NCBI RefSeq assembly: GCF_026248825.1
Contig: NZ_CP110973.1
Coordinates: 3,305,001 to 3,369,000 of the forward strand
Source: Larkinella insperata
GTDB lineage: Bacteria > Bacteroidota > Bacteroidia > Cytophagales > Spirosomataceae
Reading direction: 5' to 3'
Length of the DNA stretch: 64,000 bases
Position 1 is the first letter of the stretch; the number at the start of each line of letters is the position of its first letter. This document shows positions 42,503-51,605 of this stretch, piece by piece. A program made the translations under genes and the position numbers. The notes beneath the pieces are model-generated. The model saw only the letters and a list, made by a program, of their open reading frames with translations, was not told where the DNA came from and did no database searches.

Positions 42503-44929
42503 ATGCTACGCAATTACATCAAAATCGCAATTCGTAACCTCCGCAAGCAGCGGGGTTTTACGTTCATCAACATCTCCGGACTGGCCGTGGGGCTGGCCTG
42601 CTGTCTACTGATTACGCTCTACGTAGTCGATGAGCTGAGCTTCGACCGCTTCCACGAAAAAGCCGACCGCATTTACCGGATCAACGCCGACATCAAGTTT
42701 GGCGGCAATGACATGCACATGGCCGTATCGCCCGACCCGATTGGCCCCACGTTGCTCAAGGATTATCCGCAGGTGGAAAATTTCGTGCGGTTGCACGGGC
42801 GGGGCACCTGGCTGGTCAAACGCGCCGGGCAACCCAATAACCTGCAGGAAAGAGACATCATTTTTGCGGATTCGACGCTCTTTGACGTCTTTACGTTGCC
42901 GCTGGTAGCCGGAAATCCGAAACGGGCGCTGACCGAGCCCAACACCATTGTCATCAGTGAGTCGGCGGCAAAACGGCATTTTGGCAGCCAGAATCCGATG
43001 GGGCAGTCGCTGGTGCTCGACAATAATTTAACCTGCCGGATAACGGGAATCATGCGGGACATGCCCACCAACTCGCATTTTCGGACCGACTTTTTCGTCT
43101 GCATGCGGAGCGACAATTACCAGTGGGGCAACTGGCTGAGTAACAACCACCACACGTACATTGTGCTGAAAGAAGGAGTTGATCCCCAGTCGTTTAGTCG
43201 TAACTTCGAAGCCGTTATTCAGAAATACGTCGGACCGCAGGCGGTGGCTTTTCTGGGAACAACCGTTGAACAGTTTCGGCAGGCAGGCAACCGGATCAAT
43301 TACTGGATGATTCCGCTGACCGACATTCACCTGCATTCAAAACAGAACATCGAACTGGCACCCAACAGCGACATTCAGTACGTGTACGTCTTCTCGGCGG
43401 TGGCGGTTTTTATCCTGCTCATCGCCTGCATCAATTTCATGAATCTTTCGACGGCCCGCTCGGCCAACCGGGCGAAGGAGGTGGGCGTGCGGAAAGTGCT
43501 CGGGTCGGTGCAGCGGCAATTGATCGGCCAATTCATGACCGAATCAATTCTGATGGCAGTGCTGGCCCTGGCGTTGGCGCTGGTGATCGTGGCGCTGGCC
43601 GTGCCGTTCTTCAATGAAATTTCGGCCAAGCAACTGACCGTCGACAGCCTGTTTGTTCCGCAGTTTCTGCCGGTTTTGCTGACTCTGCCCCTGATGGTGG
43701 GTTTGCTGGCGGGCAGTTATCCGGCTTTTTTTCTGTCTTCGTTCCGGCCCATCAGTGTGCTGAAAGGAAAAATCAATCTGGGGTTGAAAAGCGCCGGGTT
43801 GCGCAGTGGTCTGGTGGTTTTTCAATTCATGATGTCGGTGATTCTGATTGTTGGTACACTGGTGGTCTACCGGCAGATTAACTTCATTCAGACGACCAAA
43901 CTGGGTTTCAAACGTGATCAGGTGCTGACCGTCAACGAGGCTTACGGACTGGGCAATCAGATACAGGCGTTCAAGGAAGAGGTGCTCAAACTGCCGGGGG
44001 TGGTATTGGGCTCATTATCGAGCTACCTGCCGGTGCCGTCGGATCGGAGTGATAGCGCGCTATTCCCGGAAGGCCAGATTGATCAGAGTAAGGCGGTTTC
44101 GTCGCAACAATGGGCGGTCGATCACGATTATATCCCTACGCTGGGCATGGAGCTGGCGCAGGGCCGGAATTTCTCGCGGGAGTTTGGGGCGGATTCTTCC
44201 GCTGTTATTCTAAACGAAACGGCCGTCAAAATTTTTGGCTTTAAAAATCCGATTGGCCAGCGGGTGGCGCGAATGGTGGACAACGAAGGCAAAGTTTTCA
44301 AAACCTACACCGTCATTGGCGTTGTGAAAAACTTCCATTATGAGTCCCTGCGGCAGAACATCGGTTCGGTGGCTTTGTTCATGGAACCTTCCCGGGGATC
44401 GATTTCATTCCGGCTCGGTGGTCAGGATATTCCGGGGCTGGTGAAACAGGTGGAAGCGAAATGGCGGCAAATGGCGCCGGGTATGCCGTTTAATTACTCG
44501 TTTCTGGAAGACAGCTTCGATTCGATGTACCGCGCCGAACAGCGGGTCGGTCAGATCGTACTGACGTTCTCGGTGCTGGCCATTCTGATTGCCTGCCTGG
44601 GCTTGTTCGGGTTGGCGGCTTTCATGGCCGAGCAGCGGACGAAGGAAATCGGTGTCCGGAAGGTGCTGGGGGCCAGCACGACCAGCATTGTGGGCCTGCT
44701 GTCGAAAGATTTTCTCAGACTGGTTCTGATTGCCATCCTGATTGCCACACCGATTGCCTGGTACGGGATGAATCAGTGGCTGGAAGACTTTGCGTACAAA
44801 ATTGATGTGCCCTGGTGGGTGTTTGCCGTTGCTGGCGTTGCCGCCGTGGTCATTGCGTTTGTAACGGTGTCGTTCCAGTCGATCAAAGCCGCTATGACCA
44901 ATCCGGTGAAGAGTTTGCGGAGTGAATAA
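42503..44929 (+). CDS. FtsX/MacB-type ABC transporter permease (paralogue 14)
   Basis: 808 residues, start M-L-R-N-Y-I-K-I-A-I-R-N-L. Its N-terminal half (Y-V-V-D-E-L-S-F-D-R-F-H-E-K-A-D-R-I-Y-R-I) is close to that of the gene before it, suggesting tandem duplication. EVGVRKVLGS is followed by V-Q-R-Q-L. EIGVRKVLGAS (about 715) continues T-T-S-I-V-G-L-L-S-K-D-F-L-R-L. Tail NPVKSLRSE. Last permease of the array; the next gene (pfkA) is on the other strand. No separate promoter-like element is visible in the 52-bp gap, so co-transcription with 40066 is inferred. Confidence 0.95.
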   Translation: MLRNYIKIAIRNLRKQRGFTFINISGLAVGLACCLLITLYVVDELSFDRFHEKADRIYRINADIKFGGNDMHMAVSPDPIGPTLLKDYPQVENFVRLHGRGTWLVKRAGQPNNLQERDIIFADSTLFDVFTLPLVAGNPKRALTEPNTIVISESAAKRHFGSQNPMGQSLVLDNNLTCRITGIMRDMPTNSHFRTDFFVCMRSDNYQWGNWLSNNHHTYIVLKEGVDPQSFSRNFEAVIQKYVGPQAVAFLGTTVEQFRQAGNRINYWMIPLTDIHLHSKQNIELAPNSDIQYVYVFSAVAVFILLIACINFMNLSTARSANRAKEVGVRKVLGSVQRQLIGQFMTESILMAVLALALALVIVALAVPFFNEISAKQLTVDSLFVPQFLPVLLTLPLMVGLLAGSYPAFFLSSFRPISVLKGKINLGLKSAGLRSGLVVFQFMMSVILIVGTLVVYRQINFIQTTKLGFKRDQVLTVNEAYGLGNQIQAFKEEVLKLPGVVLGSLSSYLPVPSDRSDSALFPEGQIDQSKAVSSQQWAVDHDYIPTLGMELAQGRNFSREFGADSSAVILNETAVKIFGFKNPIGQRVARMVDNEGKVFKTYTVIGVVKNFHYESLRQNIGSVALFMEPSRGSISFRLGGQDIPGLVKQVEAKWRQMAPGMPFNYSFLEDSFDSMYRAEQRVGQIVLTFSVLAILIACLGLFGLAAFMAEQRTKEIGVRKVLGASTTSIVGLLSKDFLRLVLIAILIATPIAWYGMNQWLEDFAYKIDVPWWVFAVAGVAAVVIAFVTVSFQSIKAAMTNPVKSLRSE

Positions 44930-45013
44930 GGCTGCACGGGACTTGAGCGGTTTTTACCGGGATTCCGGGTAATACGCAACCTTACAACCGCCTGGTTTTA
45001 CAATACACCGTAA

Positions 45014-45042
45014 ATAAAAAGGGAGCTGTTTTCAGCTCCCTT
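45014..45042 (-). terminator. Strong intrinsic terminator (pfkA side)
   Basis: A perfect 10-bp stem AAGGGAGCTG (45019-45028) / CAGCTCCCTT (45033-45042) with a TTTT loop. Read on the minus strand it is followed by TTTTTATTT, a classical terminator for pfkA. On the plus strand it is followed by TTCTTG and may weakly stop the permease transcript too. Confidence 0.85.
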
Positions 45043-45092
45043 CTTGCTTATCCGTAGTTTGCACCACGTCCAACGGTATTGACCGCTGAGCT

Positions 45093-46067
45093 CTAGACGC
45101 TCAGAATCCGTACCATCCGCAGCAAATCCTCGTTGATCGGCTTGGGCAATTTGATGGTGTCTATGAAAGGGGTATAAATCAGTTCGTTGTTGACGATACC
45201 CGCCATAACGTTTTTCTGTCCTTCCAGCAGTCCTTCCAGGGCTCCCAGACCCAGGCGGCTGGCCAGAATCCGGTCGTAAGCGGTGGGAACGCCCCCCCGC
45301 TGAATGTGGCCCAGTGTGGTCACCCGCATATCGATATCCACCCCAACCTGTTCCCGAATCTGCTCCGCCAGCACCACGGCATTGCCTTCTACGTCGCCTT
45401 CCGCCACGATGATGATGGACGACGATTTAGACCGGCTCCAGCCCTGTTTCAACGTTTCGACGACTTCCGGAATGGGCGTCAGGACTTCGGGGACCATCAC
45501 CAGTTCGGCTCCTCCCGCAATTCCCGACTGAATGGCAATGTAGCCGGAGTCACGGCCCATTACTTCGATAAAGAACACCCGGTCGTGGGAGTCGGCCGTA
45601 TCCCGAATTTTATCGATGGCTTCCAAAGCCGTGTTGACGGCCGTGTCGTAGCCGATGGTATAATCCGTTCCGTAGAGGTCGTTGTCGATGGTTCCCGGCG
45701 CTCCGACGGTTGGAATCTGATATTCTTCAAAAAACTTTAAAGCTCCGGTAAAAGTCCCGTTCCCGCCAACGGCGATCAACCCTTCAATGCCGTGGCTCAT
45801 CAGTTGATCGTAGGCTTTTTTACGGCCTTCGGGGGTCATAAACTCTTTGCTGCGAGCTGATTTTAGAATAGTCCCTCCCCGTTGAACAATGTTGCTAACC
45901 GAGTGGGACGTCATGGGGAATATATCGCCGTTAATCATTCCGTTGTACCCCCGACGGATGCCGAACACTTCGACGCCGTGGTAGACTGCTCCCCTGACAA
46001 CCGCCCGAATGCAGGCATTCATGCCGGGGGCGTCACCGCCGGAAGTAAAAACAGCTACGCGCTTCAT
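45093..46067 (-). CDS. pfkA: ATP-dependent 6-phosphofructokinase
   Basis: 324 residues, the normal bacterial length. It phosphorylates fructose 6-phosphate to fructose 1,6-bisphosphate, the committed step of glycolysis. Motifs: G-G-D-A-P-G-M-N (10-17, ATP site with Gly11), G-G-N-G-T-F-T-G-A (101-109), the catalytic T-I-D-N-D (126-130, Asp128), G-R-D-S-G (171-175) and the substrate loop G-H-I-Q-R-G-G-V-P. Gly-Gly-Asn-Gly at 101-104 (rather than Gly-Gly-Asp) marks an ATP-type enzyme. Single-gene transcript between a strong terminator and a 213-bp AT-rich upstream region. Start ATG 46067 gives the family N-terminus M-K-R-V-A-V-F-T-S-G-G. Confidence 0.97.
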   Translation of the reverse strand: MKRVAVFTSGGDAPGMNACIRAVVRGAVYHGVEVFGIRRGYNGMINGDIFPMTSHSVSNIVQRGGTILKSARSKEFMTPEGRKKAYDQLMSHGIEGLIAVGGNGTFTGALKFFEEYQIPTVGAPGTIDNDLYGTDYTIGYDTAVNTALEAIDKIRDTADSHDRVFFIEVMGRDSGYIAIQSGIAGGAELVMVPEVLTPIPEVVETLKQGWSRSKSSSIIIVAEGDVEGNAVVLAEQIREQVGVDIDMRVTTLGHIQRGGVPTAYDRILASRLGLGALEGLLEGQKNVMAGIVNNELIYTPFIDTIKLPKPINEDLLRMVRILSV

Positions 46068-46280
46068 GATAAAAGTCTATTTTAAATTTTCAGTGTGCAA
46101 AAAGATAATCGTTTGCCTTTCGCTTGCGAACCGCAAATTTATTTTCATTTTCGGACAAACCGACAAATGTGCTCAATGAAAAACGAATTTAATACTTCCA
46201 TAAAGTCCAAAGTCGTTCTTTCAAACCGAATTACTTATTCATAAACGCTTAATAAGCGATTGGTTATTAACTGATTGTAG

Positions 46281-46940
46281 TCAATTATTCGGTCGCCTGC
46301 GGTGGCGTTGTAACTTTCGTTTTACCAACGGATAAACCGCATACGTAATCTTTACCGACGCGATTCCGATCCCTGCCCCGGTCAAAACATCGGCCCAATG
46401 GTGTTTTTCGTTGGCAACGCGCAACACCCCCGTGGCCGTGGCCATGGCGTAACCGGCAATGCTGATCCAGGGACTTTTGTGTTTGTAAGCCTGGTGCAAC
46501 AGCTCGGCACCCGTGAAAGCCACGGCGGTATGCCCGGAGGGAAACGAACGCCGGTCGGAACCGTCCGGGCGCGTCGATTGCACCGTCCGTTTGAGTCCTT
46601 CGGTTACAACGCCCATCACCCCGTTCGACACCACCGTCACCATCAGTTCATCACCCAGGTTGACCGCCGGTTTAACGCCCGCTGCCTGCAACGCCACCCG
46701 CAACCCGTAGGGGCCAAACCGCAGGTAATCATCCGCTGCACTAACGTGGCCGGTCGAGGTGAACGGTTCGCGGGTAGGATGCCCGAGCAGGGCTGTTCCT
46801 GCCCCGGCCAGGGCCGCCGGAACGATAAAAGCTTTCAACGGATACCGTCGTTCGGTCGGAATGGAATCACCCGCTGTCTGCGCAAAAAGCCGGAAAGCCG
46901 TTAGCCAGAGTAAGAAAAGAAGTCGCAAGCGTTGAGCCAT
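46281..46940 (-). CDS. PAP2-family phosphatase (lipid phosphatase-like), exported
   Basis: 219 residues from ATG 46940; a GTG three codons upstream is also open. Signal peptide or N-terminal anchor M-A-Q-R-L-R-L-L-F-L-L-W-L-T-A-F-R-L-F-A-Q. The PAP2 signature is complete: K-R-T-V-Q-S-T-R-P (motif 1), F-P-S-G-H-T (motif 2) and R-V-A-N-E-K-H-H-W-A-D-V (motif 3, catalytic His plus Asp). Such enzymes dephosphorylate undecaprenyl pyrophosphate or other lipid phosphates. Placement at the edge of a polysaccharide cluster would fit recycling of the lipid carrier, but this is an inference. Confidence 0.87.
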   Translation of the reverse strand: MAQRLRLLFLLWLTAFRLFAQTAGDSIPTERRYPLKAFIVPAALAGAGTALLGHPTREPFTSTGHVSAADDYLRFGPYGLRVALQAAGVKPAVNLGDELMVTVVSNGVMGVVTEGLKRTVQSTRPDGSDRRSFPSGHTAVAFTGAELLHQAYKHKSPWISIAGYAMATATGVLRVANEKHHWADVLTGAGIGIASVKITYAVYPLVKRKLQRHRRRPNN

Positions 46941-47045
46941 AGGATGCACATCATTTAGACGGTTGAAACCGTTTGGGTAACTTCAAAAAAGGTATGTCCG
47001 CGACCACGACCACCATCATGGGCTTTTAAAATAGGATTCATATTC

Positions 47046-47795
47046 TCATCTGGCAAAGCGAAACCGGACCGCCCTCGCCAGAATTCGGGCGTGATTCCAC
47101 AAGGCCGTTGCGGTTCCAAAATGAGTTGCCAACACCTTAAACCGATCCGCCAGCGACTGCCGGTGGCGCTGCACGGACAGACCGCCAACCAGGTATTTAC
47201 ACAAAATGAAATCGAGCCAGACCACTTTTCGGGCGGCTTTCAGGCATCGAATTTCCCAATCAATGTCCGCGCTCAGGTTTTCTACCCAGAAATCGGGAGC
47301 CAGACTGCGCCGGGCAATAAAGGCTTGGTGGCACACTTTCATGCCCATGGCCATATCGCGCCAGGTCAGGTGGTGCGGCAGGGTATGGGGTGTTATCCGC
47401 GAGCGCAGGCCCAACGATTGACCGGTATCATCCACAAACAGGGCGTCGCTGTAGTAGACATCGGCGGGGTTCGTCCGAATCTGGTTCAGCAGGTTGGAAA
47501 TCGTCGTGGCGTCGTAAAGCTCATCCCCGGCGTTCATAAACCAGACGTAGTCGCCCGTAGCCAGTTGCTGACCCTTGTTCATGGCGTCGTACAAACCGCG
47601 GTCCGGCTCCGAAACCCAGCGGCTGATGTGCTTCTCGTAGTTCCGAACGATGCCGAGTGTGCCGTCTTTGGAGTGCCCGTCGATGATCAGATATTCCACT
47701 TCGTCGCCCGGTTGATTGGCGAGCAGGCTCCGGATCGTGCGTTCCAGAAACCGTTCGGCGTTGTAGGTGACAGTGATGATTGAGAGTATGGGCAT
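47046..47795 (-). CDS. Glycosyltransferase family 2
   Basis: 249 residues, GT-A fold. M-P-I-L-S-I-I-T-V-T-Y-N-A begins the nucleotide-sugar domain. I-D-G-H-S-K-D-G-T (about 38-46) and S-E-P-D-R-G-L-Y-D-A-M-N-K-G (61-74) are typical of WcaA/WcaE-like transferases, and Y-V-W-F-M-N-A-G-D-E (about 83-92) replaces the common D-x-D, ending in the acidic N-A-G-D. No TM segment, so cytosolic or peripheral. The donor is unpredictable. Divergent from the methyltransferase gene at 47854, with 58 bp between the starts. First gene of the surface-glycan cluster. Confidence 0.88.
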   Translation of the reverse strand: MPILSIITVTYNAERFLERTIRSLLANQPGDEVEYLIIDGHSKDGTLGIVRNYEKHISRWVSEPDRGLYDAMNKGQQLATGDYVWFMNAGDELYDATTISNLLNQIRTNPADVYYSDALFVDDTGQSLGLRSRITPHTLPHHLTWRDMAMGMKVCHQAFIARRSLAPDFWVENLSADIDWEIRCLKAARKVVWLDFILCKYLVGGLSVQRHRQSLADRFKVLATHFGTATALWNHARILARAVRFRFAR

Positions 47796-47853
47796 GGTTG
47801 CGTGGCGGCAATTTGCAAAAAAACGGTAATTTTACGTGCTAACCAACGGCTGA

Positions 47854-48591
47854 ATGGAAACGAATTCAACAACTTCGTCGGCACTTCAGGATGCATACCG
47901 GTCGCAATACGCTGATGCTGACCGGACCTGGCGGAATATGGGCGCGCGGATGAAAGCCAAAACCATTCGTCGCCTGTGCCAGTCCCACAACTTTCCCAAG
48001 ATGCTGGACGTAGGTTCGGGCGACGGCGCGGTGTTGCAGCAGCTCGATCAGGCCCGGTTTTGTCCGGCCATGCATTCGCTGGAAATCTCCGAAAGCGGGG
48101 CCAATCGAATCCGGGAGCGCGGGTTGACCACGTTGCAGAGCGTGCAGCTTTTCGACGGCTACAAAATACCGTACGGCGCCCGGGAGTTTCCGCTGGCAAC
48201 CTGCTCACACGTCATCGAACACGTTGAACATCCGCGGCTGCTGCTGCGCGAAATTGCCCGGGTTTCGGAGTATCAGTTTTTCGAAGTGCCGATTGACTTC
48301 AGCTTTTTTGTTGACCGGAAAACCGATCATTTTCTGTCGTACGGCCACATCAACATTTTCACGCCCTCGCTGTTTAAATTTCTGCTCAAATCCGAAGGGT
48401 TCGAAATCCTGGCGGAACACAGCGTCTTTTACGATACGGCCGCCATCCGGCATTCAGCGCCGAACACGCTGACGTTCTGGGCCATCTGGCTCAAAACGCA
48501 GGTTTTGAAATCCGTGCCGACGCTGCGGAAAATCAAACCGAGCGCCTTTGCAGTTTTGTGCCGGAAAAAAAGCGACATCACGATTTTTTAA
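47854..48591 (+). CDS. SAM-dependent methyltransferase (class I)
   Basis: 245 residues. SAM motif I is M-L-D-V-G-S-G-D-G (50-58), motif II E-I-S-E-S-G about 76-81 and motif IV C-S-H-V-I-E-H-V-E-H-P about 112-122. The C-terminal third (N-I-F-T-P-S-L-F-K-F-L-L) is typical of methyltransferases that modify sugars or polyketide-like precursors in glycan clusters. Its 3' end overlaps the convergent glycosyltransferase gene by 14 bp. The acceptor is unknown. Confidence 0.85.
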   Translation: METNSTTSSALQDAYRSQYADADRTWRNMGARMKAKTIRRLCQSHNFPKMLDVGSGDGAVLQQLDQARFCPAMHSLEISESGANRIRERGLTTLQSVQLFDGYKIPYGAREFPLATCSHVIEHVEHPRLLLREIARVSEYQFFEVPIDFSFFVDRKTDHFLSYGHINIFTPSLFKFLLKSEGFEILAEHSVFYDTAAIRHSAPNTLTFWAIWLKTQVLKSVPTLRKIKPSAFAVLCRKKSDITIF

Positions 48592-49846
48592 CCTGCTCGT
48601 ACAGGTCAATGTAGCGCCGGGCAATGACCGTTTCGTCGTAATTCGCGACCACGTGCTGGCGGGCGTTGGTGGCCAGTTGATTATACGCCGTTTGGGGTTG
48701 CTCCAGAATCCACTGCATCCCATTTGCCAGATCGTCCACCGACCGGTATTGGACGAGGTAGCCATTCTGCTGGTGCTGCACCATTTCCGGAATACCGCCC
48801 ACTTCAAAACCGACGACCGGCGTTCCGCAGGCCATCGACTCCATGATGGTGTTCGGCAGGTTTTCTTCCAGCGACGGGATCACGAACAGGTCGGCGGCAC
48901 TGTAAGCGGCCACGATTTGCCGCAGGTTGCTCAGTGATCCCAGGAAATGATACCGGAACGGCAGCTCCTGCAACAAACTTTCATCACCTCCGCCAAAGAT
49001 TAGCAATTCGACCTCCTCAGGTTGGGCCAGTTGTTGCTGCAACAGGGCCAGGGCTTGCTGGAAGTAGGCAAAACCTTTGCCCAGCGCCGACACTTTGGCG
49101 GCTGCAAATAGAATGAGTCGTTTATCCGTCGAAACCTTCAACTCCTGCCGGGCTGCGGTTTTTTCCAGGGGCGAAAATAACTGCGTGTCGAGCGGATTGG
49201 GAATGGACTGGACCGCCAGCTTCCCGAACAGGCTGCTCTGCCGGGCGCGATTGGCCAGCCATTGGCTGCAACCCACGGGCGTCAGCCGGGCGTTGTCGTA
49301 GGCGCGTTGTTTTCGGAGCCAGTCGCCGTGGGAGAGGTCGTCTGAGGACGGTTTTCGCAGGAACGGGCAGTTGCCGCACTGCTGCTGATACCGCTCGCAG
49401 GTGCCGCTGTGGTGACAGCCGCCGGTGAACGCCCACATATCGTGCAGGGTCCAGACCACCGGTTTTTTCAGGGCAAACAGCCTGCCCAGCGACCGGGTTG
49501 ATAGAAAGCCGAAGGTAGTCCAGTGCAGGTGCAGAATGTCGGCCTGTTGTACGAGCGGATGGGCGCTGATATCCGTCCCGATCAGGGCGGGTGAGAAGGC
49601 AAACCGTACGGCGCGGCTGTGTTCAAACGGCACAAACGTCAGGCGGTCGAGGGCAAAGCGGGCGGTGGCCCAGCGTTTCTGCCACCCCGACCGGGCCAGC
49701 GAAACCACCGACGGTTCCTCCACCGACGTTTCGGCCACCAGCATCTGCGACGACAAACCCGCCCGGTTCAGGGCCTGATTGAGTCGGTTGGCGGCAATGG
49801 CCGCTCCGCCCGCCCGGTGGTAGGTGCTCAGGTGAAGAACCCTCAT
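48578..49846 (-). CDS. Glycosyltransferase family 4
   Basis: 422 residues, GT-B fold. The N-terminal domain starts M-R-V-L-H-L-S-T-Y-H-R-A-G-G-A-A-I-A-A-N-R-L. It has the W-T-L-H-D-M-W-A-F-T-G-G-C-H-H block followed by four Cys (about 151-165), common in WcaC/WcaL-like enzymes and possibly binding a metal. The retaining GT4 E-x7-E motif is Glu328/Glu336 in E-E-N-L-P-N-T-I-M-E-S. The start ATG overlaps the stop of the methyltransferase gene upstream (ATGA), so the two are translationally coupled. Donor sugar unknown. Confidence 0.9.
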   Translation of the reverse strand: MRVLHLSTYHRAGGAAIAANRLNQALNRAGLSSQMLVAETSVEEPSVVSLARSGWQKRWATARFALDRLTFVPFEHSRAVRFAFSPALIGTDISAHPLVQQADILHLHWTTFGFLSTRSLGRLFALKKPVVWTLHDMWAFTGGCHHSGTCERYQQQCGNCPFLRKPSSDDLSHGDWLRKQRAYDNARLTPVGCSQWLANRARQSSLFGKLAVQSIPNPLDTQLFSPLEKTAARQELKVSTDKRLILFAAAKVSALGKGFAYFQQALALLQQQLAQPEEVELLIFGGGDESLLQELPFRYHFLGSLSNLRQIVAAYSAADLFVIPSLEENLPNTIMESMACGTPVVGFEVGGIPEMVQHQQNGYLVQYRSVDDLANGMQWILEQPQTAYNQLATNARQHVVANYDETVIARRYIDLYEQVKKS

Positions 49847-50583
49847 TTGGTGGCCGTCAGAACAATGTAAGGTGAAAACGCTTTGGTTTCCACCGGAACC
49901 AGCTTGAAAAACACCTTGAGTGGTAACCAGAGTACTTTCCGTAGAATCCGGCCCAGTAGCGGCTTTTCGTGTTCCCGTTCCAGCCAGAGCATAAACCGCC
50001 CGTCGTAATAAACCTGGATGTTTTTCAGCCCCAGGCGTTCGCCCGCTTTTCGCAGCCGGTCCAGGTCCATCGACTGGATGTTGTGCTTGGCGTAGTTCTC
50101 CGGGTCAAAGGTTTTCTGAAACCAGCCGTTCAGCCCGCGGAAGTTGGGCAGCGTAATGAGCAGCGTACCGCCGGGGGTCAGCGATTCAACGTGCTTTTCA
50201 ATAATATTTTCTGTGTCGTCGAAGTGCTCAATCAGACCGTTCGACATCACTAGGTCAAATCCTTGCCGGGGGGTATACTGAAACAAATCGGTTTCGATCA
50301 CGCCCACCGAGCCTTCCGGCAGTCCGTTGGCCCGTTCCAGATCGTGCAGAATTTTTGGGTGCACCACGTAATCGAGCAGCGTGGTGTCGGTGTTCAGGTG
50401 CTTTTTCATCCAGACCGAATAATACCCCGGAAAGCCGCCCAGTTCCAGCGCCGAACGGGTGGGGTGGGTCGCTACCAGTTGCCGAATGAGCGGTAAGAAA
50501 GGATATTTGTTCGGTACCTTAAAAATCAACCCTTCTTTCGATTCCCAGTAATTAAGCCAGAATGTGCGGTCGGTTAGTGTCAA
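49843..50583 (-). CDS. SAM-dependent methyltransferase
   Basis: 246 residues. Motif I is A-L-E-L-G-G-F-P-G (45-53), a variant with Phe-Pro instead of a third small residue. The post-I acidic position is T-L-L-D-Y, and V-M-S-N-G-L-I-E-H-F-D-D (about 112-123) is motif IV with its I-E-H. The end of the protein is hydrophobic and basic (about 210-235), suggesting membrane association. First gene of the two-gene unit with the GT4 at 48578 (4-bp overlap). Substrate unknown; a sugar O-methyl transfer is likely from context. Confidence 0.84.
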   Translation of the reverse strand: MTLTDRTFWLNYWESKEGLIFKVPNKYPFLPLIRQLVATHPTRSALELGGFPGYYSVWMKKHLNTDTTLLDYVVHPKILHDLERANGLPEGSVGVIETDLFQYTPRQGFDLVMSNGLIEHFDDTENIIEKHVESLTPGGTLLITLPNFRGLNGWFQKTFDPENYAKHNIQSMDLDRLRKAGERLGLKNIQVYYDGRFMLWLEREHEKPLLGRILRKVLWLPLKVFFKLVPVETKAFSPYIVLTATK

Positions 50584-50708
50584 AGCCGTAGTGAATCAAG
50601 GCGCGGGCAGTGGTCCCGCATCCCGACAAAAATAGTTACTCTCGCACAGAATCGAAACCGCCAGCCACTAAAGTCATCTCCAATGTCCTTCGGGGTTGCA
50701 GAACGACG

Positions 50709-51605
50709 CTAGATGCCGTATTTGTACCAGTTGATCGCCTGGCGGATTAGGCTGGGGCGGAAGTATTGTTTCAGGTTACGGACCATTTCCGGCTCGGGTT
50801 GCACGTCCGCCGTTAGCTGAATTTTTCCTTCGTGCAGCGCCGTGTTGTGGTGGCGGCTGAACCGGCCGAAGTTGGTTCCAGCGTCGTAGCCGATGTGTTC
50901 CACTTTCGACCGGATGGGGTAGAGGCAATACCGTTTTTGCTTGAAATGCGTGTAACTCCAGCGAATGGCCCAGGAACTGATCAAACCCTTCTGCTGCTTT
51001 TCGAACATCGGAATCAGGTCGCTGCCGCTGGCCGAAAACGCCCGGCGCGCTTCCGGATTGCGGATGAACTCGGCGTAGTCGGGTACCAACCAGTCGGCCA
51101 GCTCCCAGCGGTCTTTCCAGGTCGACCAGCCCAGCGACGACGCGCGGGGCAGCAGCAGAACGTCTTTGGAATAGGGCGACGGAATCGTGAACGGATACAG
51201 ATACCCGGAAATTGAAAAAACCAGCGGGTGATTTTCGTAGAAGTCTAAAGCCGCATTTTGGAATTCGAGAAAATCGGTTGTACAGATAATGTCGTCTTCC
51301 ATGACAATGACGCGTCCGTGCTGCGCAATCACCTCCGACACCCCCCGGATGATGGAATTGGCCAGACCCTGATTGGTTTCGGCGGCTTTGATGCGAACGT
51401 CCGCGAACCCTTCGATGGTGGGCAGGTAATCCCGGACTTTCTGCACCCGTTCGGCATCTTCTCGGGCGGTGTTCGTTTTGGGGCCGTCCGAAAAAACGTA
51501 CAGGATGCTGTCTTTGGCCAGCGGGTTGGCCGCTAAGTACTGAATGGTTTCGCGCAGGTGATCAACGCGGTTATAACAGAACAAAACAATGGGAGCGAGC
51601 GTCAT
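50709..51605 (-). CDS. GT2/GNT-I-like glycosyltransferase
   Basis: 298 residues from ATG 51605; a TTG two codons upstream is also in frame. Begins M-T-L-A-P-I-V-L-F-C-Y-N-R-V-D-H-L, the Rossmann-like strand of GT-A enzymes. V-M-E-D-D-I-I-C-T-T-D-F-L (about 100-112) is the metal-binding acidic motif, arranged as in GlcNAc transferase I-like proteins. R-A-S-S-L-G-W-S-T-W-K-D-R-W (about 155-168) is the typical second-half signature of this subfamily. No membrane segment. Separated by 125 bp from the methyltransferase gene downstream, so it may have its own promoter. Confidence 0.82.
   Translation of the reverse strand: MTLAPIVLFCYNRVDHLRETIQYLAANPLAKDSILYVFSDGPKTNTAREDAERVQKVRDYLPTIEGFADVRIKAAETNQGLANSIIRGVSEVIAQHGRVIVMEDDIICTTDFLEFQNAALDFYENHPLVFSISGYLYPFTIPSPYSKDVLLLPRASSLGWSTWKDRWELADWLVPDYAEFIRNPEARRAFSASGSDLIPMFEKQQKGLISSWAIRWSYTHFKQKRYCLYPIRSKVEHIGYDAGTNFGRFSRHHNTALHEGKIQLTADVQPEPEMVRNLKQYFRPSLIRQAINWYKYGI

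Noticed and set aside
1..44929. The tandem permeases as a MacAB-TolC efflux operon
   Set aside because: No MacA-type adaptor, TolC-type channel or ATPase domain is encoded in the window.
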